Positions 46,145 to 54,679 of a stretch of 64,000 bases of DNA are shown here, one piece after another. Both the position numbers and the translations under genes were made by a program. The notes beneath the pieces were generated by a model that saw only the letters and a program-made list of their open reading frames with translations, had not been told where the DNA came from and did no database searches. The stretch covers positions 1,828,384-1,892,383 of the forward strand of contig NZ_CP009268.1 in NCBI RefSeq assembly GCF_000807255.1, in the 5' to 3' direction. Position 1 is the first letter of the stretch. The number at the start of each line of letters is the position of its first letter. The DNA comes from Clostridium pasteurianum DSM 525 = ATCC 6013. GTDB taxonomy: Bacteria; Bacillota; Clostridia; Clostridiales; Clostridiaceae.

Positions 46145-47359
46145 ATGAAAAACTGCAAACTTGAAAATGGAATAGATCTAGTCTATGAACATAGAACAGG
46201 TAAACTTACATCTTTCTGTATAGGCTTTAATGCAGGAGCTCTTATGGAAGATAAAGAGGAGATGGGAATAGCCCATGTGGTAGAACATATGCTGTTTAAA
46301 GGCACAGATACTAGAAATGAATTTGAAATAAATAGACTATGTGATGATATATTTGGATTCAATAATGCCATGACTAATTTTCCCTATGCAATTTATTATG
46401 GAACTACTCTCTCAGAAGATTTTTATAGGGGATTTGACATATATTCCAACATAGTAAAAGACCCCTCTTTCCCAGAAAAAGGCTTTAAAGAAGAGATAGA
46501 TGTAATATGTGAAGAATTAAAGGAATGGAAAGAGGACAATTTTCAATTTTGTGAAGATGAATTGCTGTATAATGCCTTTAAGCACAGAAGAATAAAGTAC
46601 TGTATAATAGGAGATGAAAATCATATAAGAAGTTTTTCACTAGATAAAGTAAAAGATTTTTATAATAGATATTATAATCCTGATAATTGTGTTATAAGCG
46701 TGGTTTCTTCTCTCAAGTATGAAGAGGTATTAGATATAGTTCAAAATCTTATGGTCCATTGGAATAATGATAAAACTATTGTGAGGAATATATTATATGA
46801 AAAAAATTCTCCTGGTATATTTGTAAAAAAGAAAGCTGGAATTGAAGGTGCTAAAATACAGTTTTGTTTTCCAATAGATAAAGCAGAGGAAAGGGAAATA
46901 GCAGCTTTAAATATATTCAACAATAAATTTGGAAGAGGAACCAGCAGTATTTTATATGATGACATAAGAACTAAAAAGGGGCTGGCCTACGATGTGTTCA
47001 GCAGTATAAAAAATGAAAAGGGCATTAAACTCTTTACTATAGCAATGGGTACTTCTATATCTAATGTAAATAGAGCTGTAGAAATAATAAATGAACATTT
47101 AGATAAAATAGACAGTCTTAATTCTCTATTTTCCAGAGATTCAATAGATACAATAATTAAAAGTATAAAATTAAAAGAGGAACTACAATTGGAGAAATCC
47201 ATAGAACTTTGTAAAACTCTAACTACCAATAAAATAATGCATAATAAATTTGATTTATTCAGTTCAGTTTATGATAAATATAGGAATATAGATTCCAGGG
47301 AAATTACAGCTGCAGCCAAAAAATTGCTAAAAAACCCTACAATTCAGATATTGACTTAG
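46145..47359 (+). CDS. M16 family zinc metalloprotease
   Basis: The 404-aa protein has the inverted zinc motif HVVEHMLFKGT (H-x-x-E-H) near residue 44 and the downstream acidic ligand in EEIDVICEELKEW, then the second M16 domain (EKNSPGIFVKKKAGIEGAKI, GRGTSSILYDDIRTKKGLAYDV with the substrate-binding R/Y pair). Family members are processing peptidases; Firmicutes versions act in the cytoplasm on unknown substrates. ATG 46145 follows ACGGTGGTGATAAT; an in-frame TTG at 46100 lies in the repeat and is not credible. Confidence 0.9.
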   Translation: MKNCKLENGIDLVYEHRTGKLTSFCIGFNAGALMEDKEEMGIAHVVEHMLFKGTDTRNEFEINRLCDDIFGFNNAMTNFPYAIYYGTTLSEDFYRGFDIYSNIVKDPSFPEKGFKEEIDVICEELKEWKEDNFQFCEDELLYNAFKHRRIKYCIIGDENHIRSFSLDKVKDFYNRYYNPDNCVISVVSSLKYEEVLDIVQNLMVHWNNDKTIVRNILYEKNSPGIFVKKKAGIEGAKIQFCFPIDKAEEREIAALNIFNNKFGRGTSSILYDDIRTKKGLAYDVFSSIKNEKGIKLFTIAMGTSISNVNRAVEIINEHLDKIDSLNSLFSRDSIDTIIKSIKLKEELQLEKSIELCKTLTTNKIMHNKFDLFSSVYDKYRNIDSREITAAAKKLLKNPTIQILT

Positions 47360-47616
47360 TTTAAGCCTACTGCATATTCATATTAAATTTTAGTACCATC
47401 TATAGTGTTTTTTATTTAATATATACTGATATATAACAACATATATTTTTATTAAATATACTTTTTTTACCCTAATCATGTTATAATTCAAATACACGAA
47501 ATATTTGATTTATTATAGATATTCAGCTATAGTGCAGATTTTAATATATTTGAGTTATACATTGATTGGGTATCTATATAGTTTAAAATAAATATTTATT
47601 TGGTAGGGGATAAAAT

Positions 47617-48672
47617 ATGGTTAATATTTTGGAATTAATAAATAAAGCAGAACGTACAAATGAATTAACAAAAGCTGAAATAGTAGAGATTCTTAAGGAT
47701 AATTCACATAATGAAGAACTATTTCGCTGTGCAGATAGAATAAGAAAGAAATATATGGGGGATGAGGTCCATTTACGAGGGCTTATAGAATTTTCAAATA
47801 TATGTAAGAGAAATTGTCTCTACTGTGGCTTAAGATCCGGAAATAAAAATATAAAGAGATACAGGTTGATGCCAGATGAAATAATTGAACTGGCAAGAAA
47901 AGGGGCAGAATATGGATATAAGACCTTTGTACTTCAATCTGGTGAAGATGAATTCTATACAGTGGATAAGATGAAATATATTATAAGCAACATAAAAAAA
48001 CTTGATGCAGCAGTAACAGTAAGTATAGGAGAAAAATCTTATGAAGAATATAAAGCCTACAGGGAAGCTGGTGCAGATAGATATCTTATAAGAATTGAAA
48101 CTACGGATAAAGAATTATATGAAGCTATGGATCCTCTTATGAGCCATGAAAACAGAAAAAGATGTCTTAGGGATTTAAAGAAATTGGGATATGAAGTGGG
48201 AAGCGGCTGTCTTGTGGGACTGCCTAATCAGACCATTGAATCTCTGGCAGAGGATATACTGTTTTTTAAAGAGATAGGAGCGGATATGATTGGAATTGGA
48301 CCTTTTATTCCAAATCAGGACACACCTTTAAAGGATGCCGCCGGGGGAGAATTCTATTTAAGCCTTAAAGTTATGGCCTTAACTAGAATTTTATTAAAGG
48401 ATATAAATATACCTGCTACTACAGCTATGGAGTCTCTAGATAAAAATGGCAGGATAATAGCCCTTCAAAGTGGAGCAAATGTAGTAATGCCCAATATTAC
48501 AGAGGGAGAATATAGAGAATTATATGCACTTTATCCAGGAAAAATCTGCGTCAATGACACACCAGCGCACTGCAGATCCTGCATTACGGGAAAAATAACA
48601 GCTATAGGAAGAACTATAGGCAGAAACAAGGGCTTTAGAAATAGAGGACGTGAGAAAGAAGTTTATATTTAA
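47617..48672 (+). CDS. hydE: [FeFe] hydrogenase H-cluster radical SAM maturase HydE
   Basis: The 351-aa enzyme is a BioB-like radical SAM protein. Its 4Fe-4S cluster motif is CKRNCLYC (C63, C67, C70), preceded by HLRGLIEFSNI and followed by YGYKTFVLQSGED and GLPNQTIESLAEDI, GIGPFIPNQDTP. HydE works with HydF and HydG to build the diiron site of [FeFe] hydrogenase; neither hydF, hydG nor a hydrogenase gene is in the window. ATG follows GGTAGGGGATAAAAT. Confidence 0.95.
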   Translation: MVNILELINKAERTNELTKAEIVEILKDNSHNEELFRCADRIRKKYMGDEVHLRGLIEFSNICKRNCLYCGLRSGNKNIKRYRLMPDEIIELARKGAEYGYKTFVLQSGEDEFYTVDKMKYIISNIKKLDAAVTVSIGEKSYEEYKAYREAGADRYLIRIETTDKELYEAMDPLMSHENRKRCLRDLKKLGYEVGSGCLVGLPNQTIESLAEDILFFKEIGADMIGIGPFIPNQDTPLKDAAGGEFYLSLKVMALTRILLKDINIPATTAMESLDKNGRIIALQSGANVVMPNITEGEYRELYALYPGKICVNDTPAHCRSCITGKITAIGRTIGRNKGFRNRGREKEVYI

Positions 48673-48740
48673 ATTTTCACGGTGACGGCATTATCACTAT
48701 GTGGTATACTTTGAAAGTGTGATAATGAGGTGATACTTTA

Positions 48741-50516
48741 ATGACGAGATGGATGCTTAAAAGAACCAGTGCAGATATTAAATATATAGCCAGGGAAGCG
48801 AATATAACTACTACTACAGCTAAGATATTGGCAAATAGAGGCATCAGTAGAATAGTTGATATAGAGAAATTTTTAAATGTTGAAGAGAAGGATATGTACA
48901 ATCCATTATTTATGAAAGATATGGATAAGGGCACAGATATAATAAGAGAAAGTATTTTACAGGGGGAAAAAATAGTTATTTATGGTGATTACGATGCTGA
49001 TGGTGTAACTAGCACTGTAATAATGTATAAGGCATTAAAAAGATGCGGTGCCAATGTAGAATATCATATACCAGATAGAGAAGCAGAAGGTTATGGTCTC
49101 AATAAGGATAGAATAAAGAGGCTTAAAGAACAGGGCTTTGACACCATATTAACCTGTGATAATGGAATTTCTGCCCTTGAAGAAATTGAATTGGCAAAGG
49201 AATTAAATTTCAAGGTAGTAATAACAGATCACCATGAACTGCCTTTCGTTGAGGATGAGCAGGGGAATAAGGAGTATGTGGTTCCAAAAGCAGATGCCAT
49301 AATAAACCCGAAGCAGAAGGATTGTGATTATCCTTTTAAATTGCTGTGTGGTGCTGGTATAGCCTTTAAATTTGCAAAGGCATTGTTTAAAAAGATGAGA
49401 ATAGATGAAAGTGAAGCTTATAATTATATAGAACTTGCCTGCATTGGAACTATATGCGATGTAGTTGACCTGGTAGATGAAAATAGAATTATTGCAAAAC
49501 TTGGACTAAAGAGTTTAAGTAACAGCAGTAATATGGGTATAAATGCTCTTTTAGAAACTTTGGAAGTTAAAGACAAAAAAGTTGCTTCTTACACAGTGGG
49601 CTTTTTAATAGGTCCCTGCATCAATGCTACAGGTCGTTTGGAAACTGCGGATATATCTGTTCAGCTACTGATGACAGAAGATAAAAATGAAGCAGTTTCT
49701 CTTTCAAGAGAATTGGTTGCGCTAAATAAAAAAAGACAGGAAATGACCATAAAATGCGTAGATGAAATAATAAATAATATAGAAAATTCAGATATGCAAT
49801 ATGAAAAAGTTCTAGTAGTTTATAATGAAAAAGTTCATGAGAGTATAGCTGGAATAGTAGCAGGGAAAGTACGGGAAAAATTTAATTTACCTACTATAGT
49901 AATTACCAGTGGAAAAGAAATGCCAAAGGGTTCAGGCAGGTCTATTGAAGAATATAATTTATTTGAAGAGCTTATAAAGTGCAAGGATTTACTACATAAA
50001 TTTGGGGGACATCCCATGGCTGCGGGATTGTCTATTAAAGAGGAAAATATAGAGATATTGAGGCAGAGATTAAATGATAATTGTACTTTAACTGAAGAGG
50101 ATATAATACCTAAATTGAGATTGGAAAAGCAGGTTCCACTAGAAGAGATAAATGAAAATTTAGTTCAGGAGATAAACAGATTAGAGCCTTTTGGCAAGGG
50201 TAATGCATCTCCTTTATTAGGAGAAAAAAATGTGATTGTAAATAATATACAGCTGCTTGGAAAAGAAATTAAGAATACATTAAAGTTTCAAGCTATCTCA
50301 AGGAATCATAAAAAGAGGATAACTGGCATATGTTTTGGAAAGGTAGAAGAATTTCAAAAAATGCTTATGGATTCTTACAATATTTCCTTGGAACAGGTTT
50401 TATCCAGTAATGATGGTATAAAATTGGATTTGGTTTATGTACCCTTTATAAACGTATTTAGAGATAAAAAGTATTTGCAGATGAGAGTTGTGGATTTTAG
50501 AGCTTCAAAGTGCTAA
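48741..50516 (+). CDS. recJ: Single-stranded-DNA-specific exonuclease RecJ
   Basis: The 591-aa DHH/DHHA1 exonuclease has the metal motifs YGDYDADGVTSTVIMYKAL (near residue 82), LTCDNGISALEE, ITDHHELPF, IGTICDVV, GPCINATGRL and the DHHA1 region GGHPMAAGLSIKEE. It degrades 5' ends of single strands in recombination and repair in the cytoplasm. ATG 48741 follows GAGGTGATACTTTA; part of a 9-bp inverted repeat covers the site. murG follows by 57 bases. Confidence 0.96.
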   Translation: MTRWMLKRTSADIKYIAREANITTTTAKILANRGISRIVDIEKFLNVEEKDMYNPLFMKDMDKGTDIIRESILQGEKIVIYGDYDADGVTSTVIMYKALKRCGANVEYHIPDREAEGYGLNKDRIKRLKEQGFDTILTCDNGISALEEIELAKELNFKVVITDHHELPFVEDEQGNKEYVVPKADAIINPKQKDCDYPFKLLCGAGIAFKFAKALFKKMRIDESEAYNYIELACIGTICDVVDLVDENRIIAKLGLKSLSNSSNMGINALLETLEVKDKKVASYTVGFLIGPCINATGRLETADISVQLLMTEDKNEAVSLSRELVALNKKRQEMTIKCVDEIINNIENSDMQYEKVLVVYNEKVHESIAGIVAGKVREKFNLPTIVITSGKEMPKGSGRSIEEYNLFEELIKCKDLLHKFGGHPMAAGLSIKEENIEILRQRLNDNCTLTEEDIIPKLRLEKQVPLEEINENLVQEINRLEPFGKGNASPLLGEKNVIVNNIQLLGKEIKNTLKFQAISRNHKKRITGICFGKVEEFQKMLMDSYNISLEQVLSSNDGIKLDLVYVPFINVFRDKKYLQMRVVDFRASKC

Positions 50517-50573
50517 TATACTTATTTAAATTCTAGATTGATAAAATCAATAAAAATTTTTGAGGTGATTTTT

Positions 50574-51653
50574 TTGGAGAAACATAAAATAATTATGACT
50601 GGGGGAGGTTCGGCTGGTCATGTTACTCCTAATTTAGCTTTAATACCAAAGCTTTTAGCCTTAGGTTATGAGGTTCAGTATATAGGAACTAAGAATGGTA
50701 TAGAGAAGGACATAATAAAAGGACAGAATATAAAATATCACGTTATATCCAGTGGTAAACTTAGAAGATATTTTGATATAAAAAATTTTTCTGATCCTTT
50801 TAGAGTTTTAGCCGGTGTAATTCAGGCCATAGGTATAATGAAAAAGGAAAGGCCAAACATAGTATTCTCAAAGGGTGGTTTTGTAACAGTACCAGTAGTA
50901 ATAGCAGCTCATTTTTGTAAAGTGCCTGTAATAGCCCATGAATCTGATATCACTCCAGGTCTTGCCAATAGACTGGCAACTCCCTATTGTACCAAGGTAT
51001 GTGTTACATTTCCAGAATCAATAAAAAACATAAAGGGAAATAAAGGAGTGCTTACAGGAACACCTATAAGAAAAGAACTGCTGGAAGGCAGTAAAATTAA
51101 AGGATTTACATTATGTAAATTTTCTGATGTAAATAAACCTGTATTATTTATTATTGGAGGAAGTCTTGGATCAAAGATAATAAACGATACTATAAGGAAA
51201 TGCATTAATAATATTCTGCCAAAATACAATGTAATCCATATCTGTGGTAAGGGGAATTTAGATAAATCACTAGAGGGCAAAAGAGGATACAGGCAGTTTG
51301 AATATGTAAGTGAGGGACTTCCAGATCTAATGAATGCAGCGGATTTAGTAATATCAAGAGCTGGTGCTAATGTTATTTTTGAGCTTTTGGCTCTTAAAAA
51401 ACCTAATATATTGATTCCACTTTCAAGAAAATCAAGCAGAGGGGATCAAATTTTAAATGCGGAATCATTTAGAAAGCATGGCTACAGTATAGTTATTGAG
51501 GAAGAAACACTAAATGATAAATTACTTATGGATAAACTAGAGGAACTTTACAGAGATAAACTAAAGTATATTAAAGCTATGAATGAAAGCCCTGTAAAGA
51601 ATGGAGTTAACAATATAATCAGCATAATAGAAAAATATTCTAAAAGGGCTTAA
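50574..51653 (+). CDS. murG: Undecaprenyldiphospho-muramoylpentapeptide GlcNAc transferase MurG
   Basis: The 359-aa GT28 enzyme makes lipid II from lipid I at the membrane's inner face. Landmarks: [18 protein letters not shown] (G-loop), [45 protein letters not shown] and the donor site [21 protein letters not shown] (residues ~245-265, key Gly/Ala). The start is TTG 50574 right after GAGGTGATTTTT, which gives the usual family length; upstream in-frame codons have no binding site. The gene is separate from the main mur cluster. Confidence 0.96.
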   Translation: MEKHKIIMTGGGSAGHVTPNLALIPKLLALGYEVQYIGTKNGIEKDIIKGQNIKYHVISSGKLRRYFDIKNFSDPFRVLAGVIQAIGIMKKERPNIVFSKGGFVTVPVVIAAHFCKVPVIAHESDITPGLANRLATPYCTKVCVTFPESIKNIKGNKGVLTGTPIRKELLEGSKIKGFTLCKFSDVNKPVLFIIGGSLGSKIINDTIRKCINNILPKYNVIHICGKGNLDKSLEGKRGYRQFEYVSEGLPDLMNAADLVISRAGANVIFELLALKKPNILIPLSRKSSRGDQILNAESFRKHGYSIVIEEETLNDKLLMDKLEELYRDKLKYIKAMNESPVKNGVNNIISIIEKYSKRA

Positions 51654-51704
51654 AGTTTCAATAGAACTTATAATTACTATTATATAAGCTTATAATAAAT
51701 TTTA

Positions 51705-51744
51705 TTTGGCAGGAGTTTTTATACTCCTGCCAAAAGATTTTTAT
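51705..51744 (+). terminator. Intrinsic terminator after murG
   Basis: TTTGGCAGGAGT (51705-51716) pairs perfectly with ACTCCTGCCAAA (51723-51734), then AGATTTTTAT. The rest of the 51654-51991 gap is AT-rich with no gene. Confidence 0.88.
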
Positions 51745-51991
51745 GGAATAGGACTTTAAATCCTTTAATTTTATATAGGTTTTTTTAACCAGTCTAAAAT
51801 AAATCATTCCATATATAATATATAAAATAATAAATCAATATTTATTTTGATAATTTTTTATCGATTTTTTATAATTAGATAGATATTTTTATCTGATTTT
51901 AAGATGTAAATATTCTCATTAGAATATTGAAATTATTGTGAAAAATGAAAGATGTGGTGTATAATAAAATTATAGAAAGGGGATGTGAGAT

Positions 51992-53527
51992 ATGGAATTA
52001 GAATTTTATGGTGCGGCTGGATGCGTTACAGGTTCCTGCCATATTTTAAGAGTAAGTAATAAGACTATACTGCTGGATTGTGGACTATATCAGGGAAAGG
52101 ACGAAAAAGAAATAGGAAACGATGGATTTAATTTTGATCCTAAAAAAGTAGATTACGTAATATTATCACATGCCCATATTGATCATAGTGGAAGAATACC
52201 TTTGTTATATAAAAAAGGATTTAAAGGACAAGTGTTTTGTACTAATGCTACCAGAGATCTATGTAGTGCTATGCTTGTAGATAGTGGATATATTCAGGAA
52301 ATGGAAGTTGAGTGGAAAAATAAAAAGAGAAGAAGACGTGGATTGGATGCAATAGAGCCTTTATATACTGCTAATATGGCAAGACTTTCAATGTATCTAT
52401 TTACAGGCATACCTTACGGTACAACTATTGAAATCTTTGATGGATTTAAAATTAGATTTAGGGATTCAGGACATCTCTTGGGATCTGCTTTTGTAGAACT
52501 ATTTATAAGGGAAGAAGAAAAGGATGAAGTAAAAATAGTATATACTGGAGATGTAGGCAATGTAAATATTCCTATTATGAGAGATCCTACAATATTGGAC
52601 TACGCTGATTATCTCATAATGGAAACTACCTATGGAAATAGATTGCATGATAATTTAAACAGTCAATTACACAGATTGACGGATATAATAAAAGAAACTT
52701 TTGCAAGAGGTGGAAACGTTATTATACCTTCCTTTGCTGTAGGCAGGGTACAGGAAATTTTATATGAGCTCAGTAAACTGAGAAGAAATAGAGAATTAAA
52801 TAATTTAATGATTTTTGTGGACAGCCCTCTTGCTGCTGAATCCACCAGAATATTTGAAAAATACAGTGAATGTTTTGATGAGGAAGCCAAAAGAGATTTT
52901 GCTAGTGGATATAATCCACTGAGATTTGAGGGAGTAATTTTTACTAATAGTATTGAGGACTCCTCTAAGATAAACAAAATTCAATCCGGTGCAGTTATCA
53001 TTTCTGCCAGCGGTATGTGTGAGGCAGGAAGAATTAAACATCACCTTAAACATAATCTATGGAGAAAAGAATGTTCTATAGTATTTGTAGGTTATCAAGC
53101 AGAGGGTACTCTTGGAGGGAATATTTTAAGTGGCGCTAAAAAGGTAAAAATTTTTGGAGAGGAAATAGCAGTAAATGCTTCTATATACGATATTGAAGAA
53201 TTATCAGGACATGCGGATAGAAATGGTCTCATTAAATGGATGGAAAGTTTCAGTAAAAAACCGGAAGAGATATTTTTGGTACATGGTGAAAAAGAAGCTG
53301 CAGAAAGTTTTTCGAATTTTGCAAAGGAAAAAGGGTATAATACAAAGATAATGAAATCTGGTGATATTATTCACATAAATGAAGGAATAAGCAGAAAAAA
53401 AATTAATAGTAACTCTAATCTAAAAAATCAGTTAATAAAATTATTGGATTCTATAGATAATATAGATGAAATAAATAAGGAACTTCTAATAGGTAAAATA
53501 AAAGATGTCATAAAGAAATTTAGATAA
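51992..53527 (+). CDS. Beta-CASP metallo-beta-lactamase RNA hydrolase
   Basis: The 511-aa protein has the metallo-beta-lactamase motif HAHIDHSGR, the third ligand region DSGHLLGSA and YTGDVGN, then the beta-CASP insert (TTYGNRLHDN, IPSFAVGRVQEIL, FVDSPLA, IISASGMCEAGRIKHHL, YQAEGTLGG) and HADRNGL/VHGEKEA at the end of the catalytic core. Such YSH1/CPSF73-like bacterial enzymes process RNA. The last ~50 residues are a helical Lys-rich tail (LLDSIDNIDEINKELLIGK); a degraded second copy of this tail lies at 54217. ATG follows AAAGGGGATGTGAGAT. Confidence 0.9.
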   Translation: MELEFYGAAGCVTGSCHILRVSNKTILLDCGLYQGKDEKEIGNDGFNFDPKKVDYVILSHAHIDHSGRIPLLYKKGFKGQVFCTNATRDLCSAMLVDSGYIQEMEVEWKNKKRRRRGLDAIEPLYTANMARLSMYLFTGIPYGTTIEIFDGFKIRFRDSGHLLGSAFVELFIREEEKDEVKIVYTGDVGNVNIPIMRDPTILDYADYLIMETTYGNRLHDNLNSQLHRLTDIIKETFARGGNVIIPSFAVGRVQEILYELSKLRRNRELNNLMIFVDSPLAAESTRIFEKYSECFDEEAKRDFASGYNPLRFEGVIFTNSIEDSSKINKIQSGAVIISASGMCEAGRIKHHLKHNLWRKECSIVFVGYQAEGTLGGNILSGAKKVKIFGEEIAVNASIYDIEELSGHADRNGLIKWMESFSKKPEEIFLVHGEKEAAESFSNFAKEKGYNTKIMKSGDIIHINEGISRKKINSNSNLKNQLIKLLDSIDNIDEINKELLIGKIKDVIKKFR

Positions 53528-53552
53528 ATTTACTATAATGTAAATTTTATTC

Positions 53553-53581
53553 TTGTAAAAGAGAAAAGGTAGTATTATAAT
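53553..53581 (+). promoter_or_regulatory. Sigma-A promoter of flavodoxin
   Basis: TTGTAA (53553-53558) and TATAAT (53576-53581) with 17 bases between. The same -35/-10 pair with near-identical flanks (GTAGTATTATAATTAAAT) recurs before the first PFOR gene. Confidence 0.75.
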
Positions 53582-53585
53582 TAAA

Positions 53586-53603
53586 TTGTTAAATAATTAT
53601 CAA
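53586..53603 (+). promoter_or_regulatory. Rex-like redox operator at the flavodoxin promoter
   Basis: TTGTTAAATAATTATCAA matches the clostridial Rex consensus TTGTTAANNNNTTAACAA at 13 of 14 fixed bases and covers the expected transcription start, so Rex would repress when NADH is low. Confidence 0.65.
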
Positions 53604-53653
53604 ATGTAATCAATAAACAATGTATAAATGTATAAAAGAAGGAAGTGGTTAAG

Positions 53654-54079
53654 GTGAAAAAAATTGCTGTAATATACTGGAGTAATATGGGAAATGTTGA
53701 GGTGTTAGCTAACCATATTGCAGAAGGAGCTAAAAAAGCAGGTGCGGAAGTAGACTTAAAATTAGTTAGTGACATAAAGCCAGCAGAGATAACTAAATAT
53801 GATGCTGTTGCTTTAGGAAGCCCATCCATGGATAATAATAAAATAGAACAACAGGAGATGGAACCATTCATAAAAGAAATAAGAATTCTTGCACCTAACA
53901 ATATGCCAGTTGTATTATTTGGATCTTATGGCTGGGATAATGGTAAATTCATGGAAGATTGGATAATAAGAATGACAGATGAAAAATTTAATGTAAAGGG
54001 CAGTCTTGCAGTAAAAGAAGCTCCTACAGCTGAAGAACTTAGCAAAGCAGAAGAACTTGGTAAGTTATTAGCTTTATAA
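53654..54079 (+). CDS. Flavodoxin
   Basis: The 141-aa FMN protein has the phosphate-binding loop YWSNMGNVEVLAN, the first isoalloxazine loop ALGSPSMDNN and LFGSYGWDNG as the second flavin-contact loop. It carries single electrons in place of ferredoxin, for example to or from pyruvate:ferredoxin oxidoreductase encoded just downstream. GTG 53654 was chosen, eight bases after AAGGAAG, giving KKIAVIYWSNMGN; GTG 53645 overlaps that site. The gene is alone between its own promoter and an inverted repeat. Confidence 0.93.
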   Translation: MKKIAVIYWSNMGNVEVLANHIAEGAKKAGAEVDLKLVSDIKPAEITKYDAVALGSPSMDNNKIEQQEMEPFIKEIRILAPNNMPVVLFGSYGWDNGKFMEDWIIRMTDEKFNVKGSLAVKEAPTAEELSKAEELGKLLAL

Positions 54080-54087
54080 TTAGCTTA

Positions 54088-54174
54088 AATTAAGGTTATG
54101 AGAAATAAAGAGTAAATCAGTATATTTTAAAGCTATCAGAAGCTAAACTCTATTTAAGAAAACATAACCTAATT
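54088..54174. repeat. Imperfect inverted repeat after flavodoxin
   Basis: AATTAAGGTTATGAGAAATA (54088 on) pairs with 54148-54174 (CATAACCTAATT at its end) with gaps. It may end flavodoxin transcription, though no T-run follows. Confidence 0.45.
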
Positions 54175-54216
54175 CAATAAATTTTGTGTATATGAAAGAA
54201 TAAAGTATATTTGAAG

Positions 54217-54318
54217 ATATTAGATTCCATGGATAAAGTAGATGAAATGGACAAGAATTTATTATTAAAGAAATTGATGATTTAATAATAAAACAGTCAA
54301 AAAATGGATGATGAAAAA
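54217..54318 (+). pseudogene. Remnant of the beta-CASP hydrolase C-terminal tail
   Basis: In frame from 54217 the sequence reads ILDSMDKVDEMDKNLLLKK and then stops; shifting frame by one at about 54276 continues DDLIIKQSK. This matches the intact tail LLDSIDNIDEINKELLIGK, then IKDVIKKF at 53440-53527. It has no start codon, no rest of gene, and a terminator overlaps its end. It marks an old local duplication with loss. Confidence 0.65.
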
Positions 54319-54354
54319 CATTCTCAATTTTTCATCATTCATTTTTTATTTTTT
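54304..54354 (+). terminator. Strong intrinsic terminator upstream of the first PFOR gene
   Basis: ATGGATGATGAAAAA (54304-54318) pairs with TTTTTCATCATTCAT (54328-54342) with one wobble, followed by TTTTTATTTTTT. Confidence 0.85.
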
Positions 54355-54474
54355 CTGTATTACTTATGTTTTTGTGTTATACTACAGCATGAAAAATCTG
54401 TATCACTTTTTTTTGCATGTTGTATTACAGTAAAATAAAATACAAAAAAATACGGTGAAAATGTCAAATTCGTC

Positions 54475-54503
54475 TTGTAAAACCCAATTTGTAGTATTAT
54501 AAT
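54475..54503 (+). promoter_or_regulatory. Sigma-A promoter of the first PFOR gene
   Basis: TTGTAA (54475-54480) and TATAAT (54498-54503), 17 bases apart, in a context shared with the flavodoxin promoter. The Rex-like site is degraded here (TCGTTAAATAACCATAAA at 54508-54525, weak right half). The ~170-base leader shows no recognised riboswitch. Confidence 0.75.
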
Positions 54504-54679
54504 TAAATCGTTAAATAACCATAAAATATTTTTATTAATACAAATTTGTTTGGATAATTGCTTTTTTACATATACTTTGATAGCAATGATAAATAACATG
54601 GTCATGCTTTTACAAAGTTTAAAAGTAATGGTAAAATTATGCCCACTAATGGGGTGTAATAATAAGGAGGAAATTTAAT

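Noticed and set aside
54526-54679. Riboswitch in the first PFOR leader
   Set aside because: No known riboswitch core and no terminator/antiterminator pair was found in the ~150 bases.
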